A stretch of DNA of 64,000 nt from Amborella trichopoda (Eukaryota; Streptophyta; Magnoliopsida; Amborellales; Amborellaceae), in assembly GCF_000471905.2 (NCBI RefSeq), contig NW_006500351.1, forward strand, positions 640,328 to 704,327, in the 5' to 3' direction. Each line of letters starts with the position of its first letter. Position 1 is the stretch's first letter. This document shows positions 39,467-45,499 of the stretch, in pieces. Below the pieces are notes generated by a model. That model did not search any database. It worked only from the letters and a program-made list of their open reading frames with translations, and had not been told where the DNA came from. A program made the translations under genes and the position numbers.

Positions 39467-40239
39467 GATAAAATATTATGTTAGGGTACATATACATGTG
39501 AGTATTTACTAAATGTAGTCAACATTATTGGACACTAATTACCCTTGCTTTGTAATACAAATTGTTTTTGACCAAGGGTATTTTCATCATTAAGAGGGGT
39601 ATAATAGATATTAAAATATGAATTTAGTGGCATTTAATGCTCCATTTGGGTGATGTCACATCTCATGTGGATGATGTTATTCTCCACTATGGTTAATAAA
39701 TGCTTTTCTTTCTATCATGAATTCTACTTCGCCCTTGAATAGTTACCTAAGTGTAGCTAGCCCGAGTCTGTCCTATTGGTAGCCCCAGCAGCACTAGAGT
39801 ATTTGATAAGTGGTGGTGGTGGTGGTGCTATGCCACCTTTGAATGCCAATTTTGGCAGCGGGTGATTAAAAATAAATACAACTTTGGTGCTTCTGACCTT
39901 CCAAAGGGGTAGTCATCTGGGTCTTCAAGACCCATTCTTCTCATTACAAAACCTCCTCCCTTAGGAGTTTAATTTTGATTTAAATTTTTTAAACACCATA
40001 CAAACACAACACAATTTTTTTGTTAACCCAATTATGCATCAGATTATTCTTATTAGTTGAGAGAGTCATTCCATCAAAAAGAAAATTTGTTTATTTAATG
40101 TCATTCTTCAGTTAGCTGCATTTCAGTCTGATAATTGAAAAGAACATGGCCTATTACTATTTCTAACATGCAATATTCATGTAGGGACCTCACTACGGCA
40201 TTCCCGAGTTTCGTCTTCAACTCTGAAGTTGATGACTGA
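4657..40239 (+). CDS. CBL10: Calcineurin B-like protein 10 (CBL10-type Ca2+ sensor)
   Basis: CBL proteins bind Ca2+ through EF-hands and recruit CIPK kinases to membranes; the CBL10 type acts at the tonoplast or plasma membrane in sodium and potassium homeostasis. Exons: 4657-4689, 4812-4977, 7923-8005, 8886-8945, 21103-21211, 21319-21371, 24035-24115, 24217-24329, 40185-40239. All junctions are GT-AG and in phase, giving 250 residues. Residues 22-44 form a hydrophobic N-terminal segment, typical of CBL10, with no MGC myristoylation motif. EF-hand 1 is the unusual CBL form near residue 83; loops 2, 3 and 4 lie at 120-131, 157-168 and 201-212. The C-terminal FPSF (239-242) is the CIPK phosphorylation motif. 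The start is uncertain: ATG 4657 joined to acceptor 4812, or ATG 4806 with the first exon untranslated (241 residues). EF-hand 4 ends in Asp rather than Glu. Transposons account for most of the 35.6-kb span. Confidence 0.92.
4812..4977 (+). CDS. CBL10: CBL10 exon 2: membrane anchor
   Basis: Follows a TGCAG acceptor and ends before GTAAAT, splitting the Phe codon (T/TT) with exon 3. It encodes [20 protein letters not shown] and the rest of the hydrophobic anchor, then a basic stretch (RPRKPHR). An alternative start ATG lies just upstream at 4806, in frame, if a different acceptor is used. Confidence 0.85.
5340..6160 (-). pseudogene. hAT transposase remnant (DUF659 region)
   Basis: The minus strand reads [20 protein letters not shown], then AATN and LLHQKWPH, as in the DUF659 core of plant hAT transposases (VVQVVTDNAANY...LLEEKRPH). 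Further on come [11 protein letters not shown] and [19 protein letters not shown], which matches the FTSEEWNNSKWAKEAKGKK region. Several stops and frame changes separate these blocks, so no protein is made. Confidence 0.75.
7240..7395 (-). pseudogene. BED-type finger remnant of the hAT transposase
   Basis: The minus strand encodes DPGWKYCY, a short linker, TNGG, then, after a frame change, [13 protein letters not shown]. This is the layout of plant hAT BED fingers (DPGWKYG...C-x2-C...GGI-RFK-H-L). The two zinc cysteines are not recognisable (RSNYHKQ). It lies upstream of the DUF659 remnant in transposase order, as expected. Confidence 0.65.
7923..8005 (+). CDS. CBL10: CBL10 exon 3: first EF-hand
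   Basis: After TTCCAG the exon completes the split Phe and reads [20 protein letters not shown] then DDGLIHK. This is the non-canonical first CBL EF-hand and one of the most conserved blocks in the family. Donor is AAG before GTAGAT. Confidence 0.95.
8006..8885 (+). other. CBL10 intron 3
   Basis: An 880-bp intron. A 26-bp imperfect tandem duplication lies at 8619-8671 (core GCTGTTAACCAGAAATGT twice). Nothing else is recognised. Confidence 0.6.
8886..8945 (+). CDS. CBL10: CBL10 exon 4
   Basis: Twenty codons, [20 protein letters not shown], in phase 0 on both sides, between TTTTCAG and GTAAGT. It continues the helix after EF-hand 1 and leads into EF-hand 2 in the next exon, 12.2 kb away. Confidence 0.95.
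9190..9760. repeat. GTGTC-headed repeat with tRNA-like B box
   Basis: Begins with a TGGACATCGACAGGAGTGTC-like head, has an AT-rich body, and contains GGAGTTCAAATCTTG (9,449-9,463), which resembles a Pol III B box. It ends in a reverse-oriented TGTCCATGTCGATAGGGG block (9,735-9,755). A similar arrangement recurs at 56,790-57,250. Possible SINE-like or MITE family; the class is uncertain. Confidence 0.3.
9761..11870 (+). other. Intron 4, no recognisable feature
   Basis: Part of the 12.2-kb fourth CBL10 intron. Short open frames show no domain I recognise and no codon-level sign of a real gene. Confidence 0.5.
11880..12200 (+). repeat. SINE-like sequence with Au-type 3' end
   Basis: The stretch near 12,105-12,195 (CAATTATATGGGGTCAGCTA, then ATGAATC and, later, CTCTATCAAGGGTCATAC) resembles the 3' region of plant Au SINEs. 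An upstream GTGATTCGATTCCCAC (11,987-12,002) fits a tRNA-like B box. No target duplication was identified. Confidence 0.4.
12340..14225 (+). mobile_element. Ty1/copia LTR-retrotransposon fossil, 5' portion
   Basis: Parts of a copia-type pol are recognisable by family resemblance: integrase core around 12,950-13,250, integrase C-terminal region around 13,330-13,540, and RNase H around 13,860-14,190. The element is heavily broken, with many breaks, and clearly old. It lies in CBL10 intron 4 in the sense direction. LTR boundaries could not be fixed; 12,340-12,900 may be LTR or leader. Confidence 0.7.
12825..12905 (+). repeat. Dispersed repeat with short hairpin, copy 1
   Basis: The segment CAGGGGGTTTTCCTTAAAAA and the following GAAGGAAAACATGATGGAGA recur almost unchanged at 19,390-19,440. 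TTTTCCTT pairs with AAGGAAAA to form a small stem. It probably belongs to a retrotransposon leader or LTR edge. Confidence 0.5.
14226..17699. other. Unassigned repeat-like DNA inside intron 4
   Basis: It separates two copia fossil pieces. A block near 16,060-16,440 has LTR-like features (GATCC-rich text and a TATATAAG box near 16,400), but no partner copy was found. No genes are seen. It may be a later insertion into the copia fossil. Confidence 0.35.
17700..18250 (+). mobile_element. Ty1/copia fossil, 3' end of pol and following sequence
   Basis: Around 17,735-17,830 the sequence resembles the conserved end of copia polyproteins (the ADPLTKGL and RGMGLKP region). It is broken. It could be the distal part of the fossil at 12,340-14,225, split by the intervening 3.5 kb, or a separate copy. 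Confidence 0.6.
18280..19140. repeat. Three tandem copies of a 210-340-bp unit
   Basis: The unit beginning near GTATAGAACTATGTGGAGGT occurs at about 18,280-18,617, 18,618-18,828 and 18,829-19,140. The middle copy lacks the distal third (the CACCACCATCTTACC to GTCAAATAGCTCCC part). It lies directly after the copia fossil and may derive from its LTR or leader. Confidence 0.75.
19370..19500 (+). repeat. Dispersed repeat with short hairpin, copy 2
   Basis: Partner of 12,825-12,905, with the same CAGGGGGTTTTCCTTAAGAA core. It is followed by a poly-T run at 19,507-19,522. Confidence 0.5.
19525..21100 (+). other. Distal part of intron 4, no recognisable feature
   Basis: AT-rich. Short frames on either strand show no known domain. 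The acceptor of exon 5 follows at 21,101-21,102. Confidence 0.5.
21103..21211 (+). CDS. CBL10: CBL10 exon 5: second EF-hand
   Basis: Starts after TTGCGTAG and encodes [20 protein letters not shown], then [16 protein letters not shown]. The EF-hand 2 loop is [12 protein letters not shown] with Glu at position 12. It ends by splitting the Phe codon before GTAAGG. Confidence 0.95.
21319..21371 (+). CDS. CBL10: CBL10 exon 6: third EF-hand
   Basis: A 53-bp exon after TTTACAG, encoding (F)[17 protein letters not shown]. The loop [12 protein letters not shown] is identical in form to that of other CBL proteins. Donor GTACGT. Intron 5 before it is only 107 bp. Confidence 0.95.
21684..22135 (+). mobile_element. 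L1-type LINE relic (distal reverse transcriptase)
   Basis: The + strand frame at 21,939-22,060 reads [20 protein letters not shown] then LLWQGN and KFIWKLGKR, matching the region after the RT of plant L1 elements (LMSLFxIPxxVxxxLExIxRxFLW). Short matching frames lie upstream. It is degenerate and sits in CBL10 intron 6, sense to the gene. Confidence 0.6.
22136..24034 (+). other. Rest of CBL10 intron 6
   Basis: No convincing gene or element is seen. Weak LINE-like wording may continue near 22,600-22,850 but is too decayed to claim. Confidence 0.4.
24035..24115 (+). CDS. CBL10: CBL10 exon 7
   Basis: Twenty-seven codons after [27 protein letters not shown] then LEAIIDK, the linker helix between EF-hands 3 and 4. 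Phase 0 at both ends; donor GTGATG. Confidence 0.95.
24217..24329 (+). CDS. CBL10: CBL10 exon 8: fourth EF-hand
   Basis: Follows GTGCAG and reads [20 protein letters not shown], then [17 protein letters not shown] and a split Lys. The EF-hand 4 loop is [12 protein letters not shown], with Asp at position 12 where other CBL10 proteins have Glu. The donor GTAATT overlaps the Lys codon, and the last exon supplies its final G. Confidence 0.95.
24446..24700. mobile_element. Small MITE in CBL10 intron 8
   Basis: Terminal inverted repeats TGTTCTGCCCAGAGCACC (left) and GGTGTTCTGGCCAGAAGA (right) enclose 255 bp of AT-rich sequence. The target duplication is unclear (TGGTA and TGCTA at best). The superfamily cannot be fixed. 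Confidence 0.5.
24721..24768 (+). repeat. Partial duplicate of CBL10 exon 8
   Basis: TGAAACCCATCCATATTGAG followed by GAACATGACTCTGCCGTATG aligns with the 3' end of exon 8 (about 24,283-24,329) at roughly 80 percent. In frame it would read [14 protein letters not shown] and then stop. The exon's splice donor is not conserved, so it looks inert. Confidence 0.7.
24770..25500 (+). other. Intron 8 spacer
   Basis: AT-rich intronic sequence with no feature recognised. Confidence 0.5.
25505..25775 (+). mobile_element. LINE RNase H relic
   Basis: The frame at 25,535-25,640 reads [20 protein letters not shown] then HRNHEG, the start of the RNase H domain in plant L1 ORF2 ([20 protein letters not shown]). 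The catalytic Asp is replaced (NFG for NFD). It is an old fragment just upstream of the next LINE. Confidence 0.6.
26100..28440 (+). pseudogene. LINE ORF1 remnant
   Basis: A frame around 26,540-26,730 reads [20 protein letters not shown] then QKI, typical of the DUF4283 domain of plant LINE ORF1 proteins (VWIRLPGLPLHxWNxxTLxxI). Downstream coding is proline- and serine-rich and low in complexity, with frames 27,059-27,562 and 27,626-28,243 open but not obviously conserved. Frames change repeatedly, so the protein is not intact. Confidence 0.55.
28480..32550 (+). pseudogene. LINE ORF2 remnant (EN, RT, zf-RVT, RNase H)
   Basis: Endonuclease: [20 protein letters not shown] at 28,487, [11 protein letters not shown] near 28,900, and [12 protein letters not shown] near 29,070. 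Reverse transcriptase: 30,195-30,911 is open for 238 codons with [27 protein letters not shown] and [10 protein letters not shown]; the catalytic YADD reads YTDD, keeping both Asp. zf-RVT: 31,640-31,930 with the [18 protein letters not shown] motif. RNase H: 32,160-32,290 with [19 protein letters not shown]. Stops near 30,030 and 30,909 and several frame changes make it dead, though the RT block is long and well kept. Confidence 0.85.
33077..33306. mobile_element. 230-bp hAT MITE
   Basis: Starts CAAGGTTTCAAAAAACGC and ends CCGTTTTTTAAAACATTG, giving inverted repeats that fit the hAT YARNG consensus at both tips. Flanking octamers TCCAATAA (33,069-33,076) and TCTAATAA (33,307-33,314) match 7 of 8. 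The interior is rich in GCGCCTAGG palindromes. The block GGGTGCCCAGAACCTCGG is shared with the element at 51,189-52,933, so this looks like its deletion derivative. Confidence 0.8.
33315..35580 (+). other. Intron 8 spacer, nothing recognised
   Basis: About 2.3 kb without a gene or classified repeat. A minus-strand frame at 35,129-35,338 has several cysteines, but it matches no domain I know and is probably chance. Confidence 0.45.
35580..36950 (+). mobile_element. LINE RT relic split by another insertion
   Basis: The frame near 35,845-35,930 reads [20 protein letters not shown] then QRRSK, followed by [10 protein letters not shown] near 35,955. Both are L1 ORF2 blocks. The sequence resumes at 36,590 with [17 protein letters not shown], then [15 protein letters not shown] and [15 protein letters not shown] up to about 36,850. 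The catalytic YADD survives. Internal parts are missing and the two halves are separated by about 0.5 kb of unrelated sequence. Confidence 0.7.
36010..36490. mobile_element. Insertion with CTCGGCC-rich ends inside LINE relic
   Basis: The left part (AGCTCGGCCAAGGTACTTGG, then TTCGGCCGAGTTC) and the right part (GTACTCGGCTTCGCCAATCG, then GCCGAGTTC-like text) form a loose inverted arrangement. Two tRNA-B-box-like words face each other (GGTATCAAATCCTG near 36,190; GGGATTTGAATCATGG near 36,316). The class is undetermined. Confidence 0.35.
37032..37290. repeat. Two-copy tandem repeat, about 130 bp each
   Basis: CCATTTATAATCCCAAAAGG at 37,032 and CCATTTATAAGACCAAAAGG at 37,168 start two related units. 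Both continue with a GGGC(C)TAGGCC motif and end in AGCCCA. The first includes a G-run (37,070-37,090). Confidence 0.6.
37327..37768. mobile_element. Long-TIR foldback MITE inserted in a TA tract
   Basis: AGCCCACTAGCTCATATGAG at the left pairs with CTCATATGAACA- and GAGCTAGTGGGCT-type sequence at the right. Inner arms (CAACGGCTCAGATTGAATCT and its counterpart near 37,710) also pair. The centre is a palindrome, GACCAAAATACCCCT...AGGGGTATTTTGGTC. TA runs on both sides suggest insertion into a TA microsatellite. Confidence 0.75.
37788..38000 (+). repeat. GC-rich hairpin repeat, copy 1
   Basis: ACTACACAGCGCCTATGGAC opens a unit containing GCTGTCCATTTTTTTTGGAC and two stem-loops built on CCGCCACA...AGTC(C/T)GTGG. 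An inverted copy lies at 45,180-45,390. No coding sequence. Class unknown; ends of this type occur on CACTA-like MITEs. Confidence 0.6.
38001..38420 (+). other. Intron 8 spacer before the gap
   Basis: AT-rich; nothing recognised. Confidence 0.5.
38421..38450. repeat. TA microsatellite, left of gap
   Basis: Uninterrupted AT dinucleotides just before the run of N. Confidence 0.9.
38461..39414. other. Assembly gap (954 N)
   Basis: A run of undetermined bases between two TA tracts, inside CBL10 intron 8. The sequence and the true length here are unknown. Confidence 0.98.
39424..39467. repeat. TA microsatellite, right of gap
   Basis: TA repeats with one CA interruption just after the gap. Together with the left tract this explains why assembly failed here. 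Confidence 0.9.
39790..39965 (+). mobile_element. Short LINE relic
   Basis: One frame reads [20 protein letters not shown] then KNKYNFG, resembling the L1 ORF2 segment [10 protein letters not shown]...LWRxVIxxKY, which follows the RT domain. It is degenerate and sense to CBL10. Confidence 0.5.
40185..40239 (+). CDS. CBL10: CBL10 exon 9: C-terminus with FPSF
   Basis: After ATGTAG the exon supplies the last base of Lys, then [17 protein letters not shown] and TGA. FPSF is the conserved CBL C-terminal motif whose Ser is phosphorylated by partner CIPKs. The reading frame joins exon 8 exactly across a 15.9-kb intron, which supports this assignment. Confidence 0.92.
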
Positions 40240-40560
40240 AATGCTGAGTATTTGATATGGACATTGGCGGCTCAAAGTTCATTGACAAGATGCAGCTGGA
40301 GTGGCCAATTGTTCCTGCTCATTGCGACAAAAGAATTTCTGCTTGCACAATTCAATTTGTTTATTTGTTCAAATTGGTGGTCATTATTCCGTTCTCTATT
40401 GTGTATGTATTCTTATAATTGTTGTGGTTATGCACATTATTGAAATCATTTCTGCAAAGCATTGAAAAGTACATTCCTCAATTCTGTTATTACATGCAAC
40501 ATACTTCCATTGGGATCCGATTATAATTGGTTGTGTAGTTTGTAATGTTTTCCCTGTAAA
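40240..40560 (+). other. Presumed CBL10 3' UTR
   Basis: Directly after the stop codon. TTGTGTAGTTTGTAATGTTT near 40,530 looks like a plant poly-A region, but no single signal decides the end. Confidence 0.4.
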
Positions 40561-40609
40561 TTTGGACGGTTAAAAGTTGTACCAGATTATAGGCAAGCGA
40601 GTTCACCTG

Positions 40610-40690
40610 CATTTTTCTTATGTATTACTATTGATGAGGCATTTTATGCATTTTTCTTATGGATTACCATTGATGATGCATTTATGGAAC
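40610..40690. repeat. Short tandem duplication
   Basis: GCATTTTTCTTATGTATTAC and GCATTTTTCTTATGGATTAC start two near-identical units of about 38 bp, each ending in ATTGATGA. Confidence 0.7.
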
Positions 40691-41089
40691 CCTTTTGATG
40701 ATATGGCTTAGTCAAAGGCATTTTCTTTGCGTAATATGATTTACATGGCTCTTGCGCATATTGATATATGGCTTATGGCAATGCTTTTTTCAAGTTACTG
40801 TACTTTGGAAATGAGCATGTCCCTATCCATCAGATATTGCTGCTCATAGAGAAAGAAGGGAACATGCATAGGCGCTTTACTGCTTTTTTTTTTTATTTCT
40901 TTTTGGAATGTTGTATAAAGCTCTGCTGCTATAAGAAACAAGTCCAGCATGTTAAGACGACTACATTATGGGCAATGCTCCTCATTTTAAGAGAAGGATA
41001 AGTCACCAGGAAAGTTTCTAGCTGCAAGCATTGTTTGATCCTTTGCAAATGCTTAAGAGATTTCTTGGAAACCGGTGTGGAAATATTTG

Positions 41090-41335
41090 TCAAATTGGTT
41101 CAAAATTTTCATGCCAAATCTTAAAGGATGAAGATTCTACAAGGCTCTGATAAGAAAAGTAAAGCCTCGCTTTAAAACCTCACCGGAAAATGCATTTTTG
41201 ACATGCAAACCCCATGATGGCTTGGAAATCTATTTATACTTTTGATTATGAAATTTGAAGCTTTGGTCTAGATTGTGTGGATCTATGATACTAGAAAATG
41301 GATGACCTAGATAATTCATTACAAGATAGATTATT
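41090..41335. repeat. Dispersed repeat, copy 1
   Basis: TAAAGCCTCGCTTTAAAACC...GACATGCAAACC...GATGACCTAGATAATTC is similar, in the same order, to 47,985-48,190. Function and class are unknown. Confidence 0.45.
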
Positions 41336-42284
41336 TTGGGGGATTAAAATCCTTGTATTTTGGGGGATTGAAATCCTTGCTTCTTTTTTTTTTTTTGCAC
41401 ATCCAAAATAGTCAAAGAGAAGATTAATTTAAGTGCCTGTTTGGGTAAATGGATTTTAAGATATGGATTTCTAATATCTTGGATATTGTCAAAATCCACC
41501 GTTTTGATTGTTTAATGATTAGGATACTTAAAATCAGAAAAATCAAAATCATGAAAATAAGACTTACTTTTCCATGATTTTATTTTCACACCAAAACCTG
41601 TATTTTTGCATTTCCAATGCCGATGGATTTTACTCATTGGTTCCCTCGACCTAGAACATAGGGAGCATTTGGTAGCGTATGAAAATTTTAGAGATAGAAA
41701 GTACTTGAATTTTTTAAAGAGAGAAACTATCTCAAAATTTTTAAAGAGAAAAACTCTCAAATTTTAACTTTTAGAGAGAGAAAGCATGTTAAAATTTTAG
41801 AGAGAGAACGTATGTTAAAAGGGTATTTCATGCAACGGTTGTATCGTAGTATAATGCAACAATCTTCAAAAACCATATTAAGGCCATTTGTTTGATCCAA
41901 AATTTGAAATACGCACTCTTTTCATTCTAATGAACAATCACAAAAACAGAAAAATTGGAAAATGGAAATTAGAAAGTATTTTTTTAGCCCAATTAACATA
42001 GGCCGATCATTTTGATAAGATGCTTAGATCTACGCCTTAGAAGGATTTTTTTTTTCCATTTTTTTTAGATGCCTTTATTATTATTAGATGAACAATGTTA
42101 AAAAAGAAAAAAAATGATTTTGAGTTTGTAACGGCTAAGATCTTGAAATTAACCAAATGAACGGCTTAGATTCGTTGGAGGGGGCCAATTTTGACTATAT
42201 CAAGGATTCAAATTGAATTTTTTTTTTTTGAGATTAATTATTGAGATGAAGAGAGTGTGTGTGTAAAATTTTGGGTCATACAAA

Positions 42285-42840
42285 TGAGAACGCTTTATAT
42301 GTTCCCCCTATAACATAGAAATTCTATCCTCCCCCTTATCCAACCGTCCATTTTTTAATGGAGGGTTTAGATTGCCCCAATCACAATGCCATGTCTCTAC
42401 ACTGTTTTATTTTTATTTTATTTTTATAAATTATTTTTTATAAATTATTTTTTATAAATTGTTTTGATGCCAAATTTTGGACGTCCATTCTTATATTAAA
42501 CTCGCACTAATGAAAAATATAAGAAAAAATATTTTCAATAATATAAAATGACCAAAATACCCCTGAATGCTTAAAGGGGTATGTTGGTCATTATTTTTTA
42601 TCAAAAAATTATTGTTGATATTTTTTATAGTTGCACCCCAATGAGAAGATGGCACGTACCAAATTTCATATTCAGAAAAAATGCATTAAAAAAACTAGAA
42701 ATAAAATAGTTTTGCGACGTCGGATCTAAGATCAAACAGTGAGTGACTCTCTTGATAAAAAATGGACGGCAGGATGGTAGAGGGAGGATAGAACTTCTAT
42801 GTTGTAGGGGGAATATAGAAAACTTTCAAATAAGAAAACT
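42285..42840. mobile_element. Long-TIR MITE (family A, copy 1), Mutator-like
   Basis: Left arm TATGTTCCCCCTATAACATA and onward pairs with the right arm ending TTGTAGGGGGAATATAG over about 60 bp. The centre holds the palindrome GACCAAAATACCCCTGAATG... AAAGGGGTATGTTGGTC. CAAATGAGA and CAAATAAGA on the two sides could be a 9-bp target duplication. Related copies lie at 48,293-48,737 and 48,738-49,185 in the other orientation. Confidence 0.7.
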
Positions 42841-42950
42841 TTTTATGTTCCCCCTAAACCGTAGAAGTTCTATCCTCCCCTTATCCAACCGTCCATTAAA
42901 AAATGGACGGTTGGATAAGGGGGAGGGTAGGACTTCATACAAATACCATA
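42838..42950. repeat. Near-perfect hairpin derived from family A
   Basis: TATCCAACCGTCCATT and AATGGACGGTTGGATA form a 16-bp perfect stem with a 4-bp loop, extended by imperfect pairing to about 100 bp (ATGTTCCCCCTAAACCGTAG at the left). It appears to be two family A arms joined head to head. Confidence 0.75.
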
Positions 42951-44802
42951 AACATTGTTTTCTACAAGTGTGATTGCATTATAATATGATACAATCATTG
43001 TCCATGTTAAAATTTTAGAGAGAGAACGTACCAAATTTTTTTAGAGAGATGAACTATCTCAAAATTTTAGAGAGATAAACTATCTCAAATTTAACTTTTA
43101 GAGAGAAAGTATGTTAAAATTTTAGAGAAATAAAGTATGTTAAAATTTTAGAGAGAGAAAGTACCAAAAAAATTTAGAGAGATAAACTATCTCAAAATTT
43201 TAAAGAGATAAACTATATCAAATTTTAAGTTTTAGAGAGAAACTATCATATTTTAAAGAGAGAAAGTACATGCAAATTTTTAGAGAGAGAAACTACCTCA
43301 ATTTTTTAGAGAGGGAAACTATTTCAAAAATTTTAGACAGAGAAACAATCTCATATTTTAATTTTTAGAAAGAAAAACTATATCGAATTTTAGATAGAGT
43401 ACTTAAAAAGTTTTAGAAATAGAAACTATCTCAACAAATTTTAGCGACAAATAGTATATCAAATCTTAAGTTTTAGAGAGAAAGTATTCTTAAAATTGTA
43501 GAGAGAGAAAGTATTCTTAAACTTTTAGAGAGAAACTTACAAATTTTTGAAAGGCGAAAGGCCAAACAAAAATTTAGAGAGATAAATATCTCAATTTTTA
43601 GAGGGAGAAACTATCTCGTATTTTGAGTTTTAGAGAGAAACTATCTCGAATTTTGATTTTAGAAAGAGAAAATACATGAAAATTTTAGAATTAGAAATTA
43701 AATAAAATTTTAGAGAGACAAACTACCTAAAAAAATTTAGAGAGAAAAACTATCTCAAAATTTTTGGAGAGAGAAACTATCGCAAAATTTATGTTTTAGA
43801 GAGAAATAATACATTAAAATTTTCAAGAGATAAACTATATCAAATTTTAAATGGAGAAAGTGCACGAAATTTTTAGAGAGAGAAACTATCCCAAAAAAAT
43901 TTAGAGAGAGAAACTATCTCAAAATTTAAGTTTTAGAGCGAGAAAGTATCTCAAATTTTAAAATTTAGAGAGAGAAAGTATATCAAAGTTTAGAGAGACA
44001 CTATATCAAATTTTAAAGAGAGAAACTATTTCAAAATTTTAAAGAGAAAAATAATCTCAAACTTGAAGTTTTAGAGAGATAAAGCATCTTAAAATTTAAG
44101 AGAGCAACTATATCAAATTTTATAGAGAGAAAATATATAATTTTTTTTTGAAAAAGAAAGTATTACAAAATTTTTAGAGAGAAATTATCTCAAATTTTAG
44201 CTTTTAGAAAGAGAAAGTATCTTAAAATTTGAGAGAAAAACTATATCATATTTTAGAGAGAGAAGTTGCTTAAAAATATTTATAGAGAGAAACTATCTCA
44301 AAATTATTAAAGAGGGGAACTGTCTCAAGTTTTAAGTTTTAGAGAGAGAGTATCTTAAAATTTTAGAAAGAGAAACTATATTAAATTTTAGCGAGAGTAA
44401 AGCAACTAAAAACTTTAGAGAGACAAATTATCTCAGAATTTTTAGATAGACAATTTCAAATTTTAAATTTTGGATAGAAAGTATATTAAATTTCAAAGAG
44501 AAAAACCATATCAAATATTAGAGAGAGAAACTTTCTCAAAATTTTTATAGACACTATCCCAAATTTTGAGTTTTAGAGAGAGAAAACATATAAAAATTTT
44601 AGGGAGAGAAATTGGATCAAGTTTTGTCACCAAACAATGGACATAAAAGTAATTGTAAGGAATCTATGAATTTTGTATAGTTTATCCAAACAAGAGATTT
44701 AAAAAATCTATGACAAAAATCCTTGATATTGAAAATCCATAGATTTCTTTAAATTTCAAATATCGAATATTCCTAATTTCCTCATATCCAAACGAGCCCT
44801 AA

Positions 44803-45175
44803 AAGTTTGCGACCATTGGAGCTACAAATTTTGCTCTACTTACCTTTTTTCATAGCCTAAGCCTTATTTTATCTTTTTCCAGTCTTAAATACTTCTTTAA
44901 GTATATGAGTTGGTATCAATCCAACTCTTGTAAATGGGCCATATGTCTCCAATCATATCAAACTTTTTATGTTGCTAGATTTTTAAACAAGTGGCTTCAT
45001 GAATTCTTCAGAAAATATGTACCTGAGAAGTTTGGATTCCACATCGTGAACTGCAAATAAGAGGCATGGATATCATTATAGACCTTTTCAGCTCCCCATT
45101 TCTTTGTTTGTCAGTGTTTCTTAGATGAAATTAGCTTCTTTAGTATTTGAAGTAGAAATTTTTTTAAAAAAGCCT
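44803..45175. other. Intergenic, nothing recognised
   Basis: AT-rich spacer after the Harbinger-like element. Confidence 0.45.
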
Positions 45176-45179
45176 ATAG

Positions 45180-45390
45180 GTGAAATTGAATAGTATTTCG
45201 CCCCGCCACATATCTACAGAACCATGGCGATTGCCCGTATTTTATTGAGTGAAAAAAAACCACAACAGACCTACTATGTCCGTTGCGGTGGTCTTTTATA
45301 TCCATGCCGTTCAAAAAAATTGGACAGCGCTAAGCCTATGGAATAAAACACTGTTCATTTTCGCTTATTGGCATTGTGTAGTGGCTTCCT
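45180..45390 (-). repeat. GC-rich hairpin repeat, copy 2 (inverted)
   Basis: The complement of this stretch (ACTACACAATGCCAATAAGC, then AGCGCTGTCCAATTTTTTTG) matches 37,788-38,000, including the CCGCCACAT stem-loops. Confidence 0.6.
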
Positions 45391-45499
45391 TTGAAGTATA
45401 TCATAATTACAAGCGTTGTGTGAATTGATCCACCATAATTAATCATCACTTTCTTTGTTCCCGTTTCTTGTTGCTATGTTATTTTGGCAAATAGGGATA

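Larger units (their letters stand above)
41673..44640. repeat. Degenerate 20-30-bp minisatellite array
   Basis: Roughly a hundred irregular units on the theme TTTTAGAGAGAGAAACTATC then TCAAAA, with variants AAAGTAT-CTTAAAA and AACTATATCAAA. It is interrupted by unrelated MITE sequence at about 41,830-43,005. Units vary in length, so it is an old, diverged array. No coding sequence. Confidence 0.85.
41433..44799. mobile_element. PIF/Harbinger-like element filled by a minisatellite
   Basis: The left end GTGCCTGTTTGGGTAAATGG and the right end CATATCCAAACGAGCCC are inverted repeats of the GGGCTCGTTTGG type. The trinucleotide TAA flanks both sides (41,430-41,432 and 44,800-44,802), as expected for PIF/Harbinger. 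No transposase is seen. Apart from about 240 bp at the left and 160 bp at the right, the interior is a degenerate minisatellite that itself hosts a MITE pair. Confidence 0.65.

Noticed and set aside
38385-39497. Very long open frames on both strands
   Set aside because: They consist almost entirely of the N gap and TA repeats.
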